Shown: positions 57,096 to 64,000 of the stretch, one piece after another
Position numbering within the stretch: the first letter of the stretch is position 1
How the letters are laid out: the number at the start of each line of letters is the position of its first letter
Assembly: GCA_959347315.1 (NCBI GenBank)
Contig: OY365814.1
Coordinates: 31,977,032 to 32,041,031, forward strand
From: Bimastos eiseni
Lineage: Eukaryota; Annelida; Clitellata; Crassiclitellata; Lumbricidae
Direction of reading: 5' to 3'
Length of the DNA: 64,000 nucleotides
Translations under genes and position numbers: made by a program
Notes under the pieces: generated by a model
The model's database searches: none
What the model saw: only the letters and a program-made list of their open reading frames with translations
What the model was told of the DNA's origin: nothing

Positions 57096-57540
57096 CATTC
57101 CATCCCATCACCCACTGAATAGTTCCATTTTCAAGTACCCAATTGACCTGGTTACTGATCAAAACACTGACCCAGTCACCAATCATCCACTGATCCATCC
57201 ATCCACCAAATAGTGCCATTGAATCATCCACACACCAATTCATACACCCCTATCATCCAACAACTAACAGACACATTAATCCACGTACCACTGTATCCAC
57301 CCATTGGTCCACCCGCCCATCCATTCATCCACCAACCCAACCGCCGACACACCCATTAATCCACATACCAACCCATTCACCCACCCACCCGTCCATTGAA
57401 TTCCATTCATTCACCAACCCACCCCATTATCAATCCACCGACATACTCATTAATCCACCCACCAACTCATTCTTTAACCCACCCAGTGCCACCCACCCAT
57501 TCATTAATCTACCCATTCATCCACTGACATAACATACACC
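57095..57540. repeat. Degenerate CCA/CCCATTCATCCA low-complexity tract
   Basis: C- and A-rich strings such as CCACCCACCCGTCCATTG and CATTCATCCACCAACCC. No reading frame of interest. Confidence 0.75.
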
Positions 57541-58008
57541 CAGGGTTAAATAGCATAACTCATGTGCTGAGCTCCATGTGACGAACCCATTACCCATTCC
57601 TCCACACATCATCAGTCCCATCTGTATTTCACATGACTCCACAGACAAATAATTGCATCAAATTCCTCCAGTCTGCACACAGCGCCAACAGGCTACTGCC
57701 AGACCGGCCGGTGGAATGAGCCGAGCCCCAGGCGGTTTTACCACTTACCACATGCCAGCACAGGCGGCCCATCGACGCGCTGGGACCCTGCACCAACATA
57801 AACGCAGTCACCCTCCCCTATGCCTCCCTCAACCCCTATAAGCCCAGCACCCTAAAATGCCAAACGATTTATAAACTTTCAGCAAGACGCCAGCCCAGCT
57901 GAGCCTCTGAAAGACAGCTCTAACAGACACACTAAACTAACATCGCAGACAAATCCAAGCAAGTAGTCCTTTAGTCGAGCAAACTTCTGCCTCTGCTCGC
58001 ACTCCGGT

Positions 58009-58097
58009 AGTGCCAGTCCCAAGCCTGTGTGAAGGCTGAGGGCGCCGCTGATGATCTTTGTCATCACATAGTGTCGTTAAACTGAAATGTCTAACTA
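58009..58097 (+). mobile_element. Copy of the (ACT)n-tailed 3' end family
   Basis: TAGTGCCAGTCCCAAGCCTG, GAGGGCGCCGCTGATGATCT, TTGTCATCACATAGTGTCGT and TAAACTGAAATG. Confidence 0.55.
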
Positions 58098-59049
58098 ACT
58101 AATCAATTACAGATTTGCTTGGAATGAAGAGCAAATTCGTTGATGGCCAAACAGGCAAATAAACATGTCGATAACAAGCTAATAAATATGCTAATAATGG
58201 GATAATAAATATTTAATGAGCAGAAGAAGCCCTCAAGCAATACCATGCGGTGCACAAGTATTAGTATTACAACAATAACATTTATTCATTCGTACCCATA
58301 TCCACCTAATATCTGGCGTCAGGAACCGGGGGTGGTGATGATGATGATAAACACTAGAAGGATAGCAGTGCCTTAATTACACTGGCCAGAGAGTGTAGGT
58401 GACTTCATATTTTTGGCCCCATCACATGGGAGCGGGTAGTCAGTACTCTTCCTCACTTTCTGATCATCTCACTGACGGTATGAGTAAACGGTCAGTAGTC
58501 ATCATGGCCGAGTTTTTAAAAAAAACACTAGCTGATTTTACGAAAAATATGAAGTACGGAACAGAGCCAGTTATCGGTGATTTACAAGCCTGGCTTTGTC
58601 TAAATCTGGGCCAATGCAGAAAGCCACTCATGTCCGCTGTGTGTACACAGCCGTCGACTGCTGCTGTAGGTCTACGTTAGCCAACATACAGCTATCACTT
58701 TCTGACGTGAGATAAAGCGTACAGATGGCAAAGACTTCGCACATTGCACCGGCAATATTAGCAGCTTTTATGATCGCCAGTCTGTGTATAGGTTTCTGGC
58801 GGTCTGTAGCTGTTAGCTTCGAATCCATTCCAAGACAGAGAATTGGTTCAAGTTTCTACTCCGAATGTGCCGCCTAATCCAACCCTTCCAAAATGAGTAC
58901 ACCGATCGCACACTGTCTAAGACTATGACTGAAAAGACTTCTATTGCGCCGACATAATATAATGCACAGGGCATCAACCGATGGCCCACCAAAACTTATC
59001 CGAAATCAGGTCAAATCCAACAGATCAGTCTTAAGAGACAGAAAGACAG

Positions 59050-59470
59050 CCTAAGGAGGTTAGGCAAGGGTAAATAAAAAGGTTTTAAGTCGAAAAGAAA
59101 CTAAACACTCAGCGGCCTGAACGGCGTGATGTAATGAATTCCAGAACCCTGGTCCAGCAACAGAGAAAGCCCACATACCAAGGCTGGTGCTTATACCAGG
59201 TATAGCGAGGGACAAGAAATCAGCTGAAGTCCTAGTCAAATGATAATGCCTCTGAAGGTCAAGCTAAGTGCATATGTACCCTGGCTGTCCAAAAGAGATA
59301 TCCTATAGGTAATTACACCAATTTCAAATTGTCCATTGGAAAAATGAGACGTTGAGGGAGAGGACAGTATGCCGAAGCCAATCAAAAATTAAAGTCACTA
59401 GTCAACACTTTAAACCAGCTAATGAGACTAATAAAATTCCCTGCCTCATTTTGAGCATCCAGCCACTATG
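59050..59470 (+). mobile_element. Dispersed repeat with 'GTCCAGCAACAGAGAAAGCC' signature
   Basis: AAAAGGTTTTAAGTCG, TGTAATGAATTCCAGAACCC, TGGTCCAGCAACAGAGAAAG and, further on, GCCGAAGCCAATCAAAAATT. Same plan as the 3' half of the repeat at 30245-30560 (TCCATTCTGTGGGTCCTGCG). Confidence 0.45.
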
Positions 59471-59954
59471 ATATATACAACATCCACTAACATTCTAACA
59501 GCCTCGCAAGAATGGGGTCAACTCCTACCTATAACAAGCACATTTTTCTGTTGCCAATGATACAAAGGGTGTGTCTAACACGCCTGCCCATTCGACTATT
59601 TATCTCGTTTTCAGTCTCTAAACAACTTACTTGATACTGGTTTTCAGGTGCTGCGGTTCAAGCGTGAAGAGTGAGAGGCCCTTAAGCTAACAACGAAAGG
59701 AAGCCTTCAGTTGTCTTAGTCTATAGGTTGTATTTTTTTCTAGCATTGGCACATGGTGCAGACCAGAGTAGACAATAGGTTTAGTCCTCCACTAACTACC
59801 AAATTTTCTCATCAGCAGAGAGTCCTCTTATTGGCAGAAAAGTCCTCTCATTGGCCGCGAATCTTCTCATTGTGAGAGAATCAAAGCAAAGAATCTTCTC
59901 ATTGGCAAAGAACCTTATCATTAGCAGAGAATCTTCTCATTAACAGCATGCAAA

Positions 59955-60080
59955 GTTTTGCTACATCCTCCTGGTGTTGGGTGCAAGTGGACGTCAGTCT
60001 CGTCTGGGGACTCAAATCCCCGACCGTGGATCAACTTTCCGTATGCAAACCACTATACTACCCAAACTAAAGATCCACAG
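59955..60080 (-). mobile_element. tRNA-like SINE head
   Basis: Minus strand: GGGTAGTATAGTGGTTTGCA (box A-like) and GGTCGGGGATTTGAGTCCCC (box B-like). Confidence 0.5.
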
Positions 60081-60329
60081 CACTCTCCGGCTTGCCATAC
60101 TAAACAGAGGTTTGCACACTTCTACTGCCAAAGGGATTAACAATGAATCCTGTGCAAAAACTAGATATGTATTGGAGCATTTTCTTATCTTTATCAACTA
60201 CTGGCATTTCTTGATAAAGCCGCTGACCCTGAAGCCTGTATATGCCGGAACCTGGCAATGGTATTAACTTTGGCAGCTCTGGTAAGTACCACACTGACTG
60301 AGCAGTGAACATAAAGGCCGTATGTTTCG

Positions 60330-60427
60330 CCATTGCCAGTCCCAAGCCTGGATAAAGAAGGAAGGTGATGCCATTGATCTTTTTGTCCTATGGTGTCATT
60401 AAACTGAAACTACTACTACTACTACTA
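60330..60427 (+). mobile_element. (ACT)n-tailed 3' end family, best copy
   Basis: CATTGCCAGTCCCAAGCCTG, GATAAAGAAGGAAGGTGATG, CTATGGTGTCATTAAACTGA, then AACTACTACTACTACTAC. It shows the consensus end and the longest ACT tail. Confidence 0.65.
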
Positions 60428-60839
60428 TTGAAATGCTTACAAGTATATTTTCATCTGTAGTAGGGTTGTAATATGATCAAGTCACTTCCCCAGCTGAATA
60501 CTATAAAATATTACATGGTGTACGTGTGTTATTACACATTTACAGTGCGCACTGTATGTACGTATGTTTATGATCATGTATGTGAACCTGTGAGGGGTTA
60601 GACTTGAGAAACACTGAGAGAGAGACATGAACATCATTCTGTAGCTTTATAATTATCCTTTCCTGTAAAATCTTTTTTTTCGTTTTTAGTGATCCTACTG
60701 TAACTAAGTCTGTTGTTAACAATAGTCAAGAATGTTTGTTCCGTATATGTTCAGTTTTACGAATTCCTGTTAATTTGCTTAGCATTGAAATTTATTCCTT
60801 GTTTCTATTTATACTGAACTCCTTACTGATTAACATAGT

Positions 60840-61053
60840 TTATCTCCATATTGGCCGTCTACTTACTTGTGTTGGTACTTTATTACTAGGGTGGCTCTAA
60901 CTTGCAAACGGACCCTAATTGGGTATCTAGTGCATCTCTCCTCTTTTGCACCAAAGTTAATTTGTTAATTGGTTGTCACTTATCATTTCTTGGCTGTGAA
61001 ATTTTGTAAACTGTATATTGTGCATCCAAATAAATTTATTTAGATTGATTGAT
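60840..61053 (+). mobile_element. Probable LINE 3' end with (ATTG)n tail
   Basis: Ends TTTTGTAAACTGTATATTG, TGCATCCAAATAAATTTATT and TAGATTGATTGATG. An AATAAA just before a short GATT repeat is typical of CR1/L2-clade 3' ends. No coding remnant is visible upstream. Confidence 0.45.
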
Positions 61054-61849
61054 GTGTCTATATGGATAGGTATGCAAGTGCAAAATTGTCCATACATGCC
61101 TAGTTACTACTTACTTAAGTACATTGTGTCATATGTACTCTATGGGATAGTGTGACTGGTAACTTAAAAACTTAATTGTCACTGTCAGTGTACCTAGGGG
61201 TGCTTATATGTGTGCATGTATGCTTGCATGTGTGTGTGTGCCTGCCGTGTGCACTTATTAGGAGGAGGCAAATGTACAACTCTGTTTGATCATTTTAAAT
61301 TAGAGTTGGTCTTGTCAGTTTGTTTCAGGCTTGTACCACCCTTAGGTTATCTTACTCAGAGGGGATGGGTGTTGCTCCTGGTTTAATGCAAATAGGGCTG
61401 GCTGCAATTAACAGATTACTGCAAATAATTAAACCAAAGGACACCGCTGAACCAGTTCATGCTAATTCTAGATAATTACTTGCAAGGTATTCAAGGTGGT
61501 TAAACAGCAATTAATAATTAATTGATCAGTTAATTGAACACCATTAATAACAATCCAAATTACAGTCACTCAAAGAAAGCATAAGTAAGAGTTCAAATTA
61601 CAGAAAAGACCGGACAAGTCCCACTAACATATGGTTGTCTGGTATCCAGCACAACTGAAGAAACTGTGCAGCAATAGTGTCTGAGCAAGGCAGAGATAGG
61701 TGTGCAAAGAAACACCAAATCAAAATAAGCACTTGAATGCTGACAATACACCTATGTACACATGCAGGTAAAATCACCTGTGTATGGATACTCTGTCATG
61801 CATGCACACAATAGAATGAACACCTACATAGATACAAAAACCTCTTCAC

Positions 61850-62075
61850 ATACTCATACACCAACACACACACAAACACCTACATATACAGTATACACAA
61901 ACACACGTAAAGACACACACATACACCTACACACATACACCTAAACACCTACACATACACCTACACATATACCTATTACCTATACACATATACCCACACA
62001 CACCTACACATATATCTATACACATATACCCACACACACACATATATACACATACACACAAGCACACACACAATT
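61850..62075. repeat. CA/TACACA-rich microsatellite
   Basis: ACACACAAACACC, ACACCTACACATA and similar strings. Confidence 0.85.
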
Positions 62076-62459
62076 CAGTGACAATCAAATCTGTTGGAAT
62101 CCCCATCTTCTTTCAACATCACATCCTGTTTGTCAGCAGTTAAAAACACTTCCTTCGGTTCACCTCTGAGGCTCTGTCATTGACTATATTTGACTAAACC
62201 AATATTAACATTAGTATTCGGGCGAGAACATAATGATGTGCAAATTAGACGGCAATTTTCTCTCGACCACAGATCGTTTCCAGCCCTATCACCTTTTCAT
62301 TCGAATGGTGCAATGTGTGAGCAGACTGCTAGATCGTATGCATGTCAGGTAGAGCAGAGGCCAATTATTGCCTCAGCTGTCATTTGAGGTCAGGTCAAAA
62401 ATAGAGGTCGAATAAAAAATCTGCAATGAGATCTGGTGCACAAAACGCGGGTATTACAG

Positions 62460-62830
62460 AAGACTGACGATGAAGCATAACAATGGCAGACACCCAATTC
62501 CAGGGCCTTTAACCTTCAACCTGGGGCTTCTGACCCAAGGACCGTCAATTCCCCAAATCTGTTGAATGCTAGCCTCCAAGCTCAGGATCACTACCCCAAA
62601 GATCTTCATCCTAAGGACCTTCAACCCCATAAAGTTCAACCCCCATGAAGTTAACCACATGATGTTCAACCTCCTTAAAGTTCAACCCCATGACCTTAAC
62701 CACTATGAAGGTCAAACCCCCATGAAGTTAAACACCCTTACAGTTCAACCTCCATGATGTTCAACCTCAATACCTTCAACCCCCTAAAAATTCAACCTTT
62801 ACGACAACCCCAAGAAGTTGAAGCTCACCA
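62460..62830. repeat. Degenerate TTCAACCCCATGAAG minisatellite
   Basis: Units such as AAAGTTCAACCCCATGA, AGTTAACCACATGATG and TTCAACCTCCATGATG, about 15-20 bp each and much diverged. Confidence 0.75.
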
Positions 62831-62837
62831 CCCCAAC

Positions 62838-62930
62838 ATCATAATCGTATCTCCAAACTTGTAAGGCACCCCACGAAATTAAAAGGCAGGGCACCAGCTT
62901 ATTCATAAGCATTGAACATTAAATTTCTAG
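62838..62930 (+). mobile_element. Dispersed repeat 'GTAATCTCCAAATTTCTAAAG' family
   Basis: TAATCGTATCTCCAAACTTG, TAAGGCACCCCACGAAATTA and GGCACCAGCTTATTCATAAG. Confidence 0.5.
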
Positions 62931-63426
62931 AACTTATAAATGTAGGATCCTTAACCCCAGTTACTTTGAACAACACCATTACTTCTCACCCATGTAGTTT
63001 CAATCTCGGGGCAATCAACTACATGACCTTCAGGCTAGGGGCACATAACCTCTAGGTAACACCTCTGACATCACCCTTAATTTAACAAACAAACATAGGG
63101 CTGGGAAGAAGCATAACCATAGACAGAGGAATGAGCAGCTATCATACACTTAACCACTGCGTTAAAGTATGTTCCAAACGTAAAAACTAAGTCAGAAACA
63201 GAAAGTCAGAACTCAAGTCTAGTAAATGCACAGTAGGCAGGTAGTTATAGGGTGGTTTGGAGGCAAGGTGTCAAGCTTTCACCATTGCATTCTAGGTATG
63301 AATTCTCATGTCTCATGATGTCCAAGTATTATGAGTGGGATTTATGACATATTTGATACCAGAAATAGTGAGAGGGAAATCGAATTCATATTGTTGGACA
63401 TATTTTTGTCATCAGCCTTGACCTTG

Positions 63427-63434
63427 TGACGTCA
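63427..63434. promoter_or_regulatory. Full palindromic CRE (TGACGTCA)
   Basis: Exact CREB/ATF octamer in CTTGTGACGTCACTG. A second CGACGTCG core lies at 63692-63699, and CpGs are dense to 63815. No gene can be attached to it in the window. Confidence 0.35.
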
Positions 63435-63518
63435 CTGTTAGCGAACCCTAAAGACATTTGCATCCAATTTTTCGATTTGGAGTGCCTGTTGTCGGAAAAT
63501 CGCCAACACTGGGGGCAA

Positions 63519-63603
63519 AAGTACTGATTTTACGTAAAACATCAGAAGTACTGGTTTTACGTATAACATCAGAAGTACTGGCTTTACGTATAACATTATA
63601 AGT
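63519..63603. repeat. About 30-bp tandem repeat, 3 copies
   Basis: AGTACTGATTTTACGTAAAA, AGTACTGGTTTTACGTATAA and AGTACTGGCTTTACGTATAA, each followed by CATCAGA or CATTATA. TTTACGTAAA is palindromic. Confidence 0.8.
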
Positions 63604-63705
63604 AAAAATGGCCGCAGACAGCATTCTTTGCCATATGGCATTCTTATAGAGCTTAACTCGTTAAACAAACTAGAAGACATTCAGATTTAACGCGACGTCG
63701 TCGCA

Positions 63706-63828
63706 ATGAAACACAAATTCAAAGCACCAAATAAACCGCAGCCAAATTTTAAACTACTGCCGGCGTTTACCAATTTCGAGCATACGCCCAAGCCTCGGGG
63801 CCGTCGCCGTAAAGATGGCGACAAATAA
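63706..63828 (+). CDS. Small basic ORF, 40 codons, doubtful
   Basis: Starts MKHKFKAPNKPQPNFKLLPA and ends KPRGRRRKDGDK-stop, in a CpG-bearing stretch. It is too short for composition to mean much and I recognise no family. It could be the first exon of a gene extending to the right, or chance. Confidence 0.15.
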   Translation: MKHKFKAPNKPQPNFKLLPAFTNFEHTPKPRGRRRKDGDK

Positions 63829-64000
63829 TAACAAACGCAAAAATATAATCCACTCTTCAAAAGCATTTCATTAAAAATAACATTTGTCAACATTTAGCAT
63901 ACCGTATTACAGCAAATAATTCCAATCTGTGATCATTTATGTAGAAAAATCTCAAACTTTCACGACCTCGTTAATCCACTTTTTGATCGGCAGATGGCAG

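Larger units (their letters stand above)
57540..64000. other. Gene-poor right end upstream of adducin
   Basis: No gene that I can support. Holds LINE/SINE pieces (listed separately), AATCTTCTCATTGGC repeats (59808-59955), a CA-rich microsatellite (61850-62075), a TTCAACCCCATGAAG minisatellite (62460-62830) and a CpG-containing stretch at 63420-63830. Noncoding first exons of adducin may lie here. The ORF at 58399-58680 has no recognisable family. Confidence 0.5.

Noticed and set aside
58399..58680. 93-codon ORF with MAEFLKKTLADFTKNMKYG
   Set aside because: Looks somewhat protein-like but matches no family I know and has no clear promoter, partner exon or poly(A) signal.
1..64000. CRISPR arrays, operons, phage or defence islands
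   Set aside because: All genes are spliced and eukaryotic; the regular repeats are tandem without unique spacers.

Overview
The window is eukaryotic nuclear DNA from an invertebrate animal, probably a marine deuterostome (echinoderm, hemichordate or cephalochordate grade). It has intron-rich genes with vertebrate-like proteins and phase-conserved GT-AG introns, AT-rich noncoding DNA, many tRNA-derived SINEs, short hAT-type MITEs and abundant micro/minisatellites. I infer the group from gene style only; the species cannot be named from the sequence. There is no prokaryotic content, CRISPR array or operon.

Layout: (1) 131-11265, plus strand: the last 16 exons of a Rab escort protein gene (CHM/REP-1 type); its first exon lies left of the window. 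(2) about 14770-17778 and 20210-22930, plus strand: two tandem four-exon genes, each for a 67-residue potato-inhibitor-I (eglin c / CI-2) serine protease inhibitor, with matching TATA promoters, noncoding first exons and intron phases but different reactive-site residues. (3) 26220-28970, minus strand: a four-exon HMGB-type two-box chromatin protein. (4) 30933-40073, minus strand: a complete seven-exon replication factor C subunit 3 gene. (5) 44760-56521, minus strand: an 18-coding-exon adducin gene of about 722 residues. (6) 56522-64000: no gene that I can support; satellites, LINE 3' ends, SINEs and a CpG-containing, CRE-bearing promoter-like stretch near 63.4-63.8 kb.

The genes are not a functional cluster. 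REP presents Rab GTPases for geranylgeranylation, RFC3 is part of the PCNA clamp loader, HMGB bends DNA, and adducin caps actin and links it to spectrin. HMGB, RFC3 and adducin run in the same direction on the minus strand; HMGB is tail-to-tail with the second inhibitor gene.

The most notable points are: the inhibitor duplication with switched P1 residue (Ala versus Met); a 61-nt REP exon set between oppositely oriented copies of the same minisatellite; an adducin-intron minisatellite in which every 41-bp unit carries a consensus-like 3' splice site; a second MARCKS-like basic block in the adducin tail; two GC-AG introns; and several short hAT-type MITEs with readable 8-bp target duplications, one nested in a SINE. 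All exon calls were made by reading splice sites, phase and protein family similarity by eye, without any database search.
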